Positions 1 through 7,062 of a DNA stretch of 8,825 nucleotides are shown piece after piece. The stretch spans positions 1 to 8,825 of the forward strand of contig MHEL01000089.1 in the NCBI GenBank assembly GCA_001803815.1, given 5' to 3'. Origin of the DNA: Nitrospirae bacterium RBG_19FT_COMBO_42_15. GTDB lineage: Bacteria > Nitrospirota > CAKKRA01 > 9FT-COMBO-42-15. The notes under the pieces are model-generated. The model did no database searches and was not told the origin of the DNA. It saw only the letters and a program-made list of their open reading frames with translations. Every line of letters starts with the position of its first letter. Position 1 is the first letter of the stretch. The translations under genes and the position numbers were made by a program.

Positions 1-1
1 C

Positions 2-820
2 AACTGCACAGCAGTAAAGGCGCCTGGATTCGGCGACAGAAGAAAGGCAATGCTTGAAGATATCTCGATCCTGACAGGCGGCCAGGTAATATCAGAGGAC
101 CTTGGCCTGAAGCTTGAGAATGTAAAGATTACAGACCTTGGAAGGGCAAAGAGGATTACTATTGATAAAGACAATACAACAATTGTAGAAGGCGCTGGCG
201 ATACAGCAAAGATACAGGGCAGGGTAAAGCAGATAAAGGCCCAGGTAGAAGAGACTACCTCTGATTATGACAGGGAAAAGCTTCAGGAGAGGCTTGCAAA
301 GATAGGCGGCGGCGTTGCTGTTATTAATGTTGGCGCATCAACTGAGACAGAGATGAAGGAGAAGAAGGCAAGGGTTGAGGATGCGCTTCATGCAACAAGG
401 GCAGCAGTTGAAGAGGGCATAGTCCCTGGCGGCGGTGTGGCGCTGCTTCGCTGCATTCCGGCCCTTGACAAACTAAAACTCCACGGTGATCAGCAGATTG
501 GCGTAAATATTATCAAGAGGGCATTGGAAGAGCCGATCAGACAGATTTCAGAGAATGCCGGTTTTGAAGGCTCAGTTGTAGTTGAAAAGGTAAAGGCTGA
601 AAAGGCAAGTACAGGATTTGATGCCTCAAAAGAAGAATATGTTGATATGATAAAGGTTGGAATCATTGACCCCACCAAGGTTACACGTTGCGCGCTCCAG
701 AATGCAGCAAGTGTTGCATCACTAATGCTTACAACAGAGGTAGTGATTGCAGATCTGCCGGAGGAGAAGTCAGCAGCTATGCCGGCAATGCCAGGCGGCG
801 GAATGGGCGGGATGTATTAA
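2..820 (+). CDS. groEL: Chaperonin GroEL (Hsp60), C-terminal half, 5'-truncated by the window edge
   Basis: This encodes the large subunit of the cytoplasmic GroEL/GroES folding chamber, which encloses unfolded proteins and releases them after ATP hydrolysis. The open frame is already running at base 2, so the first ATG at base 50 is internal and the true start lies upstream. The visible 272 residues correspond to roughly the second half of the usual ~545. Landmarks are [15 protein letters not shown] near the fragment start (apical domain), then [16 protein letters not shown], which carries the conserved catalytic Asp (E. coli D398), then the IVPGGG loop and a Met/Gly-rich tail. The tail is short, ending GGGMGGMY, where E. 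coli has several GGM repeats. The gene ends 20 bases before an intrinsic terminator. groES is expected upstream but cannot be seen. The identification is secure. Confidence 0.97.
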   Translation, partial: NCTAVKAPGFGDRRKAMLEDISILTGGQVISEDLGLKLENVKITDLGRAKRITIDKDNTTIVEGAGDTAKIQGRVKQIKAQVEETTSDYDREKLQERLAKIGGGVAVINVGASTETEMKEKKARVEDALHATRAAVEEGIVPGGGVALLRCIPALDKLKLHGDQQIGVNIIKRALEEPIRQISENAGFEGSVVVEKVKAEKASTGFDASKEEYVDMIKVGIIDPTKVTRCALQNAASVASLMLTTEVVIADLPEEKSAAMPAMPGGGMGGMY

Positions 821-825
821 GGGCA

Positions 826-841
826 GTTAAAGTTAAGTTAA
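826..841 (+). repeat. Three short GTTAA direct repeats between groEL stop and terminator
   Basis: GTTAA occurs at 826-830, 832-836 and 837-841, in the short stretch between the groEL stop codon and the terminator stem, whose first bases it touches. No function is evident. Read on the minus strand it gives T-rich runs next to the hairpin, so it might slightly help termination in that direction. Chance in AT-rich spacer DNA is the simplest explanation. Confidence 0.35.
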
Positions 842-880
842 AGCAGGGGTTTGATTAAACAAACCCCTGCTTCTTTATTC
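841..880 (+). terminator. Intrinsic (Rho-independent) terminator after groEL
   Basis: A perfect 13-bp inverted repeat has its left arm AAGCAGGGGTTTG at 841-853, a 6-base loop ATTAAA at 854-859 and its right arm CAAACCCCTGCTT at 860-872. A pyrimidine-rich, mostly T tract, CTTTATTCTTTT, follows at 873-884. The stem has a solid GC core. It begins 20 bases after the groEL stop and should end the upstream groE transcript, separating it from the hrcA operon. The T tract runs into the -35 box of the next promoter. Confidence 0.93.
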
Positions 881-882
881 TT

Positions 883-912
883 TTGACAATATTTTACACG
901 GTTTGTTATAAT
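883..912 (+). promoter_or_regulatory. Strong sigma70-type promoter of the hrcA-grpE-dnaK-dnaJ operon
   Basis: The -35 box TTGACA (883-888) and the -10 box TATAAT (907-912) both match consensus perfectly, with an 18-base spacer. TG at 904-905, one base before the -10 box, makes it an extended -10 as well. Transcription would start near 918-920, about 33 bases before the hrcA ATG. It does not resemble the sigma32 heat-shock consensus (CTTGAAA / CCCCAT). It therefore looks like a housekeeping promoter that should be very active unless a repressor or other brake acts on it. Confidence 0.9.
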
Positions 913-930
913 TGGATTAATATATTATAA
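906..930. repeat. AT-rich inverted repeat overlapping the -10 box and probable transcription start
   Basis: TTATAAT at 906-912 is the reverse complement of ATTATAA at 924-930, giving 7-base arms separated by 11 bases. The left arm contains the -10 box and the repeat straddles the expected start of transcription, which is where a repressor operator would be placed. The arms contain only A and T, so chance is a real possibility. The right arm also contains a second TATAAT (926-931). It does not match the CIRCE sequence. Confidence 0.35.
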
Positions 931-952
931 TAATCAATCTGGAATTTCAAAA

Positions 953-1966
953 ATGGACGAAAGAGTTCAAAAGATATTAAAGACTGTTATAACAGCCTAT
1001 ATAGAAACAGGCGAGCCTATCGGTTCAAGGACTGTTTCAAAGAAATATGATTTCTGGCTGAGCCCTGCGACCATAAGAAACATCATGGCAGATCTGGAGG
1101 ATCTGGGTTTTCTTACACATCCGTATACATCCTCTGGAAGGATTCCAACTGAAAAGGGCTACCGCTACTATATTGACAGTCTGATCAGCCACAGTGATTT
1201 AGAGCATATAGATGAAGAGCAGTTTTTATCAAGGTATCAGAATAAAAGGACGGACATATCTGAATTGATGCATGAGACATCACAGATACTTTCTATGCTT
1301 TCACATTATACAAGCGTGGTTACCACACCGCGTTTTACAAATACTATTTTTAAACACCTTAAGTTTATAATGCTGGACAACAGAAGCATATTGGCTATCT
1401 TTGTATCGCAGGAAGGAATTGTCCATAACAAGTTTTTTGCTGTAGATGAGGATTACACCCAGAAGGACCTTGATTGGGTTGCAGCATACATAAATGATGA
1501 GTTTGAGGGCCTTACAATAGGCCAGATAAGGGAAAAACTGATAGAAGGCATGAGGATGGACAAGGCCCATTATAATAAGCTGTTAATCAGGGTTATAAAC
1601 AAGTATAGCGAGGACTCATTCTTTGATATCGGAGACATATTTTTAGATGGAAAGGCAAATGTCCTTGACCACCCTGAATTTTCTGATATAGAGAAGATGA
1701 AACAGCTTTTCAAGACCTTTGAAGAAAAATATACTATCTTGAAATTTCTCAATAGGTGCCTTGATAACGACGGCGTTAAAGTGATTATTGGCGATGAAAA
1801 TATTGGAATAAGCCACTGTAGTCTGGTAGTAGCAAATTATAAGGACGGCAACAGGGTGCTCGGAACAATAGGCGTGATTGGCCCTACAAGGATGGAATAT
1901 TCAAGGATAATACCTCTTGTAGATGTAACAGCAAGGACGCTTACAAAGGCATTGAGCAGGGAATAA
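953..1966 (+). CDS. hrcA: Heat-inducible transcription repressor HrcA
   Basis: HrcA is the cytoplasmic repressor of class I heat-shock genes. In studied species it binds the CIRCE operator and its activity depends on GroEL. The 337-residue length is normal for the family. The N-terminal winged helix (about 1-75) contains the hallmark LSPATIRNIMADLEDLGF (36-53) followed by HPYTSSGRIPTEKGYRYY, where most relatives read HPHTSAGRIPT. A GAF-like dimerisation region follows, then the conserved C-terminal signature IGPTRMEYSRIIPLVD. The ATG at 953 is the only sensible start; its ribosome site is weak (GGAA at 941-944, 8 bases upstream). The gene heads the operon, with grpE starting 8 bases after its stop. 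Unusually, no CIRCE element lies upstream, so autoregulation is not evident. HrcA may act on groES upstream of the window or on a diverged operator. Confidence 0.96.
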   Translation: MDERVQKILKTVITAYIETGEPIGSRTVSKKYDFWLSPATIRNIMADLEDLGFLTHPYTSSGRIPTEKGYRYYIDSLISHSDLEHIDEEQFLSRYQNKRTDISELMHETSQILSMLSHYTSVVTTPRFTNTIFKHLKFIMLDNRSILAIFVSQEGIVHNKFFAVDEDYTQKDLDWVAAYINDEFEGLTIGQIREKLIEGMRMDKAHYNKLLIRVINKYSEDSFFDIGDIFLDGKANVLDHPEFSDIEKMKQLFKTFEEKYTILKFLNRCLDNDGVKVIIGDENIGISHCSLVVANYKDGNRVLGTIGVIGPTRMEYSRIIPLVDVTARTLTKALSRE

Positions 1967-1974
1967 TAATTTAA

Positions 1975-2628
1975 ATGAAAAATAATAAAGAAGATATAGA
2001 GGTTAAAGAGGAGGGTAAAGAGCCCTCAGAGGCGGCAGAAGATGCAAAAGAGGCGGCTGAAGAACCGTTTATTGCCTCTGACCAGACCGGAGAAATTGAG
2101 AGCCTAAAGTCTGAGATTGAAAAGAAGTCTCAGCAGGCAAAGGAAAACCACGATAAATATGTTAGGCTTTATGCTGAATTTGAAAATTATAAGAAACGTA
2201 TAGTAAAGGAACAGGCAGAATTCCTTAAATTTTCAAATGAACGGTTGATAAAAGATATTCTTCCTGTAATTGACAACCTTGAGAGGGCAGTTGAACATGC
2301 AAAGGAGCCGTCTGAAGGGTCAAAGGGAGAATTGCAGGATATTAAGGGATTAATTGCCGGCATAGAGCTTACGATAAAACAGTTTAAGGATATGCTTGGC
2401 AGTTTAGGGGTGGAAGAGGTAAAGTCAGTCGGCGAGCCATTTGATCCAACAAGGCATGAGGCGGTAAGCCATGTAGAAACAGATGAACATGATAATAATA
2501 TTATTATAAACGAGTTTCAAAAAGGGTATTTATTAAATAACAGGATATTACGGCCTGCAATGGTAAGCGTTGCAAAGAGGCTGGAGAAGAAAGAGGATGC
2601 TGCTCCAGAGCAGGGTGAAGAAAAATAA
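1975..2628 (+). CDS. grpE: GrpE, nucleotide-exchange factor of DnaK
   Basis: GrpE is a dimeric cytoplasmic co-chaperone that opens the DnaK nucleotide-binding cleft to release ADP and reset the Hsp70 cycle. It is often the thermosensor of the cycle. The 217-residue product starts with a highly charged, probably disordered Glu/Lys/Ala-rich tail (about 1-40). A long coiled-coil dimer helix follows and contains the family motif YAEFENYKKR (66-75). Next come the helical bundle around IKDILPVIDNLERA (92-105) and the C-terminal beta-wing that contacts DnaK (about 145-201), with GEPFDPTRHEAVSHV and GYLLNNRILRPAMVSVAK. The ribosome site is poor: AGGGA at 1958-1962 lies inside the end of hrcA, 12 bases from the ATG, so translation probably depends on coupling to hrcA. 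The gene sits between hrcA and dnaK, as expected. Confidence 0.97.
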   Translation: MKNNKEDIEVKEEGKEPSEAAEDAKEAAEEPFIASDQTGEIESLKSEIEKKSQQAKENHDKYVRLYAEFENYKKRIVKEQAEFLKFSNERLIKDILPVIDNLERAVEHAKEPSEGSKGELQDIKGLIAGIELTIKQFKDMLGSLGVEEVKSVGEPFDPTRHEAVSHVETDEHDNNIIINEFQKGYLLNNRILRPAMVSVAKRLEKKEDAAPEQGEEK

Positions 2629-2645
2629 TTATGACTATTCTTAAA

Positions 2646-2652
2646 AAGGAGG
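2646..2652 (+). promoter_or_regulatory. Strong ribosome binding site of dnaK
   Basis: AAGGAGG is a perfect match to the usual 16S rRNA anti-Shine-Dalgarno sequence and stands 5 bases before the dnaK ATG at 2658. It is by far the best ribosome site in the operon; hrcA, grpE and dnaJ have weak ones. This fits the expected excess of DnaK over its co-chaperones. Confidence 0.9.
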
Positions 2653-2657
2653 CATAA

Positions 2658-4574
2658 ATGGGAAAGGTTATTGGAATAGACTTGGGGACCACAAATTCCT
2701 GTGTTGCTATAATGGAAGGCGGGGCGCCTTTTGTTATTCCCAATTCAGAAGGCAGCCGCACAACCCCTTCTGTTTTTGCAATAACTGAAAAGGGAGAGCG
2801 CCTTGTCGGCCAGATTGCAAAGAGGCAGGCAATTATAAACCCGGAAGATACGATTTTTTCAATAAAGAGGTTAATCGGAAGAAAATACAATTCTGATGTG
2901 GTTCAGGATGCAATTAAAAAACTTCCGTATAAGATTACAGAGGCGCCTAACGGAGACGAGCAGGTAGTGATAAGAGGCAAGAATTACAGCCCATCAGAGG
3001 TCTCTGCTATGATACTGCAGAAGATGAAGCAGACAGCAGAGGATTATCTTGGCGAAAAGGTTACAGAGGCTGTAATTACTGTTCCTGCATATTTTAATGA
3101 CAGCCAGCGGCAGGCAACAAAGGATGCTGGAAGGATTGCGGGCCTTAATGTCCTAAGGATTATAAATGAGCCTACAGCAGCGTCATTGGCTTACGGCCTT
3201 GAGAAAAAGAAAGATGAAAAGATTGTTGTGTATGACCTTGGAGGCGGGACATTTGATGTTACAGTCCTTGAATTGGGTGAGGGCGTATTTGAGGTTAAAT
3301 CTACAAACGGCGATACATATCTTGGCGGCGATGACTTTGATCTTAGGATAATTGACTGGCTTGTAGCAGAATTTAGAAAGGATCAGGGAATTGACTTAAG
3401 AAAAGACAAGATGGCCCTTCAGAGATTAAAAGAGGCAGCTGAAAAGGCGAAGATTGAGCTTTCTTCATCATTAGAGACAGAGATTAATCTTCCATTTGTT
3501 ACTGCTGATGCAAGCGGGCCAAAGCATATGAATATAAAGCTTTCAAGGTCAAAGCTTGAACAGCTTGTTGATGATTTGGTGCAAAAGACAATAGAGCCGT
3601 GCAGAAGGGCATTATCAGATGCAGGATTAACGGCAAAGGATATAAATGAAGTTGTCCTTGTCGGCGGCCAGACAAGGATGCCAAAGGTTCAGCAGGTTGT
3701 GAAAGAATTCTTTGGAAAAGAGCCTCATAAAGGCGTTAACCCGGATGAGGTTGTTGCAATAGGCGCTGCAATACAGGCAGGTGTGTTAAAAGGAGAGGTT
3801 AAGGATGTTCTTCTGCTGGATGTTACCCCGCTTTCACTTGGCATAGAGACGCTCGGCGGCGTCTTTACAAAGTTGATAGAAAGAAATACAACTATTCCGA
3901 CAAAGAAGAGTCAGGTATTTTCTACAGCAGCAGACAATCAGCCTGCTGTTTCTATCAGGGTATTTCAGGGAGAACGTGATATGGCAGCAGATAATAAACT
4001 GCTCGGCCAGTTTGAGCTTGTCGGAATTCCTCCTGCGCCGCGCGGTGTGCCGCAGATAGAGGTTGCATTTGATATTGACGCAAACGGCATAGTCCATGTT
4101 TCTGCAAAGGACCTTGGCACTTTAAAGGAGCAGTCAATAAAGATTACTGCATCAAGCGGCCTGACAGAACAAGAGATTCAAAAGATGGTAAAAGAATCGG
4201 AGATGCATTCTGATGAGGATAAGAAAAAGAAACAGCTTGCAGAGGTGCGAAATGAGGCAGATACGCTCGTATATTCAGTAGAAAAATCACTGGCAGAATT
4301 CGGCGACAAGGTATTGCCGGATGAAAAGGTAAAGATTCAGGAGGCCATGGAGAATACAAGAAAGGCATTATCTGGAAATGATATAGATGCTATAAAAAAT
4401 GCGGTGGCATTGCTTTCAAGCACTTCGCATAAGCTTGCAGAAGAGATGTATAAGAAAACAGCGGCGTCACAGCAGGGCGCAGCAGGAGCAGGCGCTGATG
4501 CAGAGTCAGGTGCAAAGAAGGAAGAGAAGGTTGTAGAGGCAGAATTTGAAGAGGTTGACAAGGATAAGAAATAA
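2658..4574 (+). CDS. dnaK: Molecular chaperone DnaK (Hsp70)
   Basis: DnaK is the cytoplasmic ATP-driven chaperone that binds extended hydrophobic segments of client proteins, working with DnaJ and GrpE. Its 638 residues match E. coli DnaK in length. The ATPase domain (about 1-383) has the phosphate loop GIDLGTTNS (6-14), the catalytic Lys K70 in [22 protein letters not shown] with E171, and [11 protein letters not shown] (192-202) with T198 matching the E. coli autophosphorylation Thr. The hydrophobic interdomain linker VLLLD is at 384-388, followed by the peptide-binding beta domain beginning [12 protein letters not shown] and a helical lid. A Gly/Ala-rich spacer then leads to the conserved tail [17 protein letters not shown]. 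All key residues are intact. A near-perfect ribosome site 5 bases upstream indicates strong translation. dnaJ begins 12 bases downstream. Confidence 0.99.
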   Translation: MGKVIGIDLGTTNSCVAIMEGGAPFVIPNSEGSRTTPSVFAITEKGERLVGQIAKRQAIINPEDTIFSIKRLIGRKYNSDVVQDAIKKLPYKITEAPNGDEQVVIRGKNYSPSEVSAMILQKMKQTAEDYLGEKVTEAVITVPAYFNDSQRQATKDAGRIAGLNVLRIINEPTAASLAYGLEKKKDEKIVVYDLGGGTFDVTVLELGEGVFEVKSTNGDTYLGGDDFDLRIIDWLVAEFRKDQGIDLRKDKMALQRLKEAAEKAKIELSSSLETEINLPFVTADASGPKHMNIKLSRSKLEQLVDDLVQKTIEPCRRALSDAGLTAKDINEVVLVGGQTRMPKVQQVVKEFFGKEPHKGVNPDEVVAIGAAIQAGVLKGEVKDVLLLDVTPLSLGIETLGGVFTKLIERNTTIPTKKSQVFSTAADNQPAVSIRVFQGERDMAADNKLLGQFELVGIPPAPRGVPQIEVAFDIDANGIVHVSAKDLGTLKEQSIKITASSGLTEQEIQKMVKESEMHSDEDKKKKQLAEVRNEADTLVYSVEKSLAEFGDKVLPDEKVKIQEAMENTRKALSGNDIDAIKNAVALLSSTSHKLAEEMYKKTAASQQGAAGAGADAESGAKKEEKVVEAEFEEVDKDKK

Positions 4575-4586
4575 GGTAGATGAGAA

Positions 4587-5681
4587 TTGGCGACTAAACA
4601 GGATTATTATACAGTTTTAGGCGTAGAGAAAAATGCCTCTGAGGCAGATATAAAGAAGGCCTACCGCAGGCTTGCGCATCAGTTTCATCCTGACAAGAAT
4701 CAAGGCAATAAGGAATCAGAAGAAAAATTTAAAGAGATTTCTGAAGCATACGAGGTGTTAAGCGACCTGCAGAAGAGAAAGGACTACGACCTATACGGCC
4801 ACAGGATGGGAGGGCAGGGTTTTGAGGGCTTCAGGGATTTTGGCGATGTATTCGGCGATATATTCGGCGACTTCTTCGGTTTCAGCAGGAAGGGCGGCCA
4901 ACGGCCTGAGCAGGGCTCTGATTTAAGATACAATCTTGATATCACCTTTGAAGAGGCTGTATTTGGCTATGAGACAAAGGTAAAGGTTCCGAGGATGGAG
5001 ACCTGTCTTGATTGCAATGGCAAGGGCGCAGAATTTGGAGCAGAGCCGACGGTTTGTCCTAATTGTAAAGGCAGTGGTCAGGTAAGATTTCAGCAGGGCT
5101 TTTTTACAATAAGCAGAACATGCAGCAAGTGTCATGGAGAAGGCAGGATTATAACAAATCCATGTCAGAAATGCCGCGGCGCAAAGAAGATTAAAAAAGA
5201 GCGCATCCTCTCAATAAAGGTTCCTCCGGGCGTAGAGGATGGGATGAGACTGAAACTTTCAAATGAGGGCGAAAGCGGCAATTACGGCGGCCCCCCGGGT
5301 GATTTATATGTAGTGATTACTGTTAAGGAGCATCCAATATTTACAAGGGATAGAGATGATATATATTGCGAGATACCTATTGGTCTTGCGCAGGCAGCGC
5401 TCGGCACAATGATAGATGTGCCGACTCTCGTTGGAAATACAGAATTAAAGATACCTGCAGGGACGCAAAGCGGCGCAGCCTTTAGATTGAAGGGCAAAGG
5501 TGTTGCAAGCATCAGAGGCTATGGAATTGGGGATCAGATTGTAAAGATTAATGTCCAGATTCCAAATAAACTTAGCGTAAAACAAAGAGAGCTCTTAGAG
5601 GAGTATGCAAGAATCAGCAATGAAGAGATTATCTCTGAAAAAGGCTTCTTGAAAAAAATGAAAGAGGCAATGAAAAGGTAG
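4587..5681 (+). CDS. dnaJ: Co-chaperone DnaJ (Hsp40, type I), TTG start
   Basis: DnaJ delivers unfolded clients to DnaK and stimulates its ATPase through the J domain. The 364-residue product has a J domain (about 5-67) with the essential HPD at 34-36, then a Gly/Phe region with [12 protein letters not shown] units (85-96). Four zinc-binding CxxC motifs start at C140, C157, C179 and C193. Two C-terminal client-binding beta domains and a dimerisation end complete a canonical type I layout. The fourth zinc motif is CQKCRGAK, with Lys in place of the last Gly, as in some other type I Hsp40s. The start is TTG at 4587: no in-frame ATG or GTG lies nearby, and the resulting [13 protein letters not shown] matches the family N-terminus. 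The ribosome site is the AAGG at 4573-4576, which overlaps the dnaK stop codon. Translation is probably coupled to dnaK and weaker than it. Confidence 0.97.
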   Translation: MATKQDYYTVLGVEKNASEADIKKAYRRLAHQFHPDKNQGNKESEEKFKEISEAYEVLSDLQKRKDYDLYGHRMGGQGFEGFRDFGDVFGDIFGDFFGFSRKGGQRPEQGSDLRYNLDITFEEAVFGYETKVKVPRMETCLDCNGKGAEFGAEPTVCPNCKGSGQVRFQQGFFTISRTCSKCHGEGRIITNPCQKCRGAKKIKKERILSIKVPPGVEDGMRLKLSNEGESGNYGGPPGDLYVVITVKEHPIFTRDRDDIYCEIPIGLAQAALGTMIDVPTLVGNTELKIPAGTQSGAAFRLKGKGVASIRGYGIGDQIVKINVQIPNKLSVKQRELLEEYARISNEEIISEKGFLKKMKEAMKR

Positions 5682-5684
5682 AAA

Positions 5685-6428
5685 GTGCCGGGACCAAGGC
5701 TGTTTTTTATTGATTCAAAAAATATCATTGATAATCAGATTTCCATCAGCAATACGGCGTTAAGACACATAACAAAGGTATTGCGAATAGGTGTAGGCGA
5801 TAAAATATGGATTGCTGATGAAAGAAAGAAAAGATATCTTATTGAGCTGACAGATGTTAATCACAAAAAAGCACAAGGCAAGATTTTAGAGACAAAAGAG
5901 GCTGCTGAGCCGCCTGCCATTGAAATAATCCTCCTGCAGTCCATTTTAAAAGGCGAGAAAATGGATATGCTCATACAAAAGGCAACTGAACTTGGAGTAT
6001 CAAAAATCCTTCCTTTAATCAGTGAGAGGACAATTATAAAGGTCAAATCACCCGGAAAAGAAAAAAGATGGCAGAGCATAGCTAAAGAGGCATCCCAGCA
6101 AAGCGGAAGATGGGAAGTGCCGGAATTTGCGCCGGTGACTTGTTTTGAAGATGTTTTTGAAAAAATCGGAGTGATTGATTTTGGTTTAATTCTCTGGGAA
6201 GGAGAACAGGAAAATAGGCTAAAGGATGTTCTTGAAAGATATCCGGACAGCATTAAGAAAATCTGTGTTTTTATTGGGCCTGAAGGCGGTTTTACTGAAA
6301 AAGAGATAGGGCTTGCAAAGGAAAAGGGTTTTATATCCGTTTCCATGGGTGATTTAATATTAAGGGCAGAGACCGCTGCTATAACAATCATTGGGATTTT
6401 ACAATATGAATTTGGCAATATTGGATAG
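5685..6428 (+). CDS. rsmE: 16S rRNA (uracil-1498-N3)-methyltransferase RsmE
   Basis: RsmE transfers a methyl group from S-adenosylmethionine to N3 of U1498 in helix 44 of 16S rRNA, at the decoding centre, acting on the assembled 30S subunit. The 247 residues match the family (about 240-250). The N-terminal RNA-binding PUA-like part includes HITKVLRIGVGDKI. The SPOUT methyltransferase part shows LKGEKMDMLIQKATELGV, the RW..IAKEASQQSGR..VP block, the knot signature IGPEGGF (197-203) and LRAETAAI (226-233), which builds the cofactor site. The start is GTG at 5685 with AAAAGG at 5673-5678, 6 bases upstream, only 3 bases after the dnaJ stop. In many Firmicutes prmA lies between dnaJ and rsmE; here it is missing from this position. 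The 3' end overlaps the following gene by 23 bases. Confidence 0.95.
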   Translation: MPGPRLFFIDSKNIIDNQISISNTALRHITKVLRIGVGDKIWIADERKKRYLIELTDVNHKKAQGKILETKEAAEPPAIEIILLQSILKGEKMDMLIQKATELGVSKILPLISERTIIKVKSPGKEKRWQSIAKEASQQSGRWEVPEFAPVTCFEDVFEKIGVIDFGLILWEGEQENRLKDVLERYPDSIKKICVFIGPEGGFTEKEIGLAKEKGFISVSMGDLILRAETAAITIIGILQYEFGNIG

Positions 6429-7062
6429 AATTAACATTCTGTTCCTGCAAATTATTTTCATTATCTTATTAAATATAACTTTTTCAGAGGCTAAGGTAGT
6501 TGAAAGGATTGCCGCAGTTGTTAATAACAGAATTATTACTCTGAGCGCGCTCAATGCAGCTATTGAATTAAGAAAAGCAGATATACAGATAGAAGAAGAC
6601 ATAGCAGATGAAGATATCATTCGTGAAAAGGTGTTGTGGGAGCTTATTGATAGAGCTCTGATAATAAATGAGGCGGAGAAATTTGGGATGTCAAAAATAC
6701 CTGATGCTGAAATAGCTGAGGCATTAGAAGAGATGAAAAAAGCTTACTCAACAGACGATGATTTTGAGAGGGCATTATCAAAATGGGGAATGAATATAGA
6801 TGATTTAAGGCTATATATTAAGGAGCAGATAATCTCTATTAAATTTATTGACCAGAGGATAAGGTTCTTTGTAAAGGTATCTGATGAGGATATTGCTAAA
6901 TTTTATATTGAAAATAAGTCAAGCTTTGGAAATAAATCAATGGAAGATATAAAATCAGAGGTTGAGGCATATTTGACTGATGAGGAGGTTGCAAGACAGC
7001 TTGAGGAGTATATTAAAAAATTAAAAGCAAAAGCAGAAATACGAGTCAATATAGGATATTAA
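6406..7062 (+). CDS. SurA-like periplasmic chaperone lacking a PPIase (rotamase) domain
   Basis: The 218-residue product begins with a hydrophobic segment (about 9-26) ending SEA at 27-29, a plausible signal peptidase I site, so it is probably periplasmic. The mature start VERIAAVVNNRIITLSAL is the typical opening of the SurA N-terminal chaperone domain. Helices with LIDRALIINEAEKFGM and the block ending YIKEQIISIKFIDQRI follow. The C-terminal IKSEVEAYLTDEEVARQLEEYIKKLKAKAEIRV resembles the end helix and strand that close the SurA fold. The parvulin PPIase domain, normally inserted between these parts, is absent, and SurA of E. coli is about twice as long. The ATG at 6406 is preferred over the in-frame TTG at 6391 because of GGGA at 6393-6396; it overlaps rsmE by 23 bases. 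A role in holding exported or outer-membrane proteins is inferred from the fold. Confidence 0.8.
   Translation: MNLAILDRINILFLQIIFIILLNITFSEAKVVERIAAVVNNRIITLSALNAAIELRKADIQIEEDIADEDIIREKVLWELIDRALIINEAEKFGMSKIPDAEIAEALEEMKKAYSTDDDFERALSKWGMNIDDLRLYIKEQIISIKFIDQRIRFFVKVSDEDIAKFYIENKSSFGNKSMEDIKSEVEAYLTDEEVARQLEEYIKKLKAKAEIRVNIGY

Noticed and set aside
2504..2890. 128-residue open frame on the minus strand across the grpE/dnaK junction
   Set aside because: It overlaps two certain genes on the other strand and has no family resemblance.
4839..4874. Three 12-base tandem units in dnaJ ([12 protein letters not shown])
   Set aside because: Repeated FGD units are normal in the Gly/Phe region of DnaJ proteins, so this is family character rather than a new repeat.
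6391..6405. TTG at 6391 as the start of the SurA-like gene
   Set aside because: It has no ribosome site and adds five residues before the signal peptide; the ATG at 6406 has GGGA 9 bases upstream and gives a more usual N-terminus.
5861..6418. 185-residue open frame on the minus strand
   Set aside because: It lies wholly inside rsmE, is low in recognisable motifs and is a shadow of that strongly conserved gene.
953..7062. Mobile element, CRISPR array, tRNA or riboswitch within the operon
   Set aside because: Genes are tightly packed with gaps of at most 29 bases; no terminal repeats, spaced repeats or RNA-like folds are visible.
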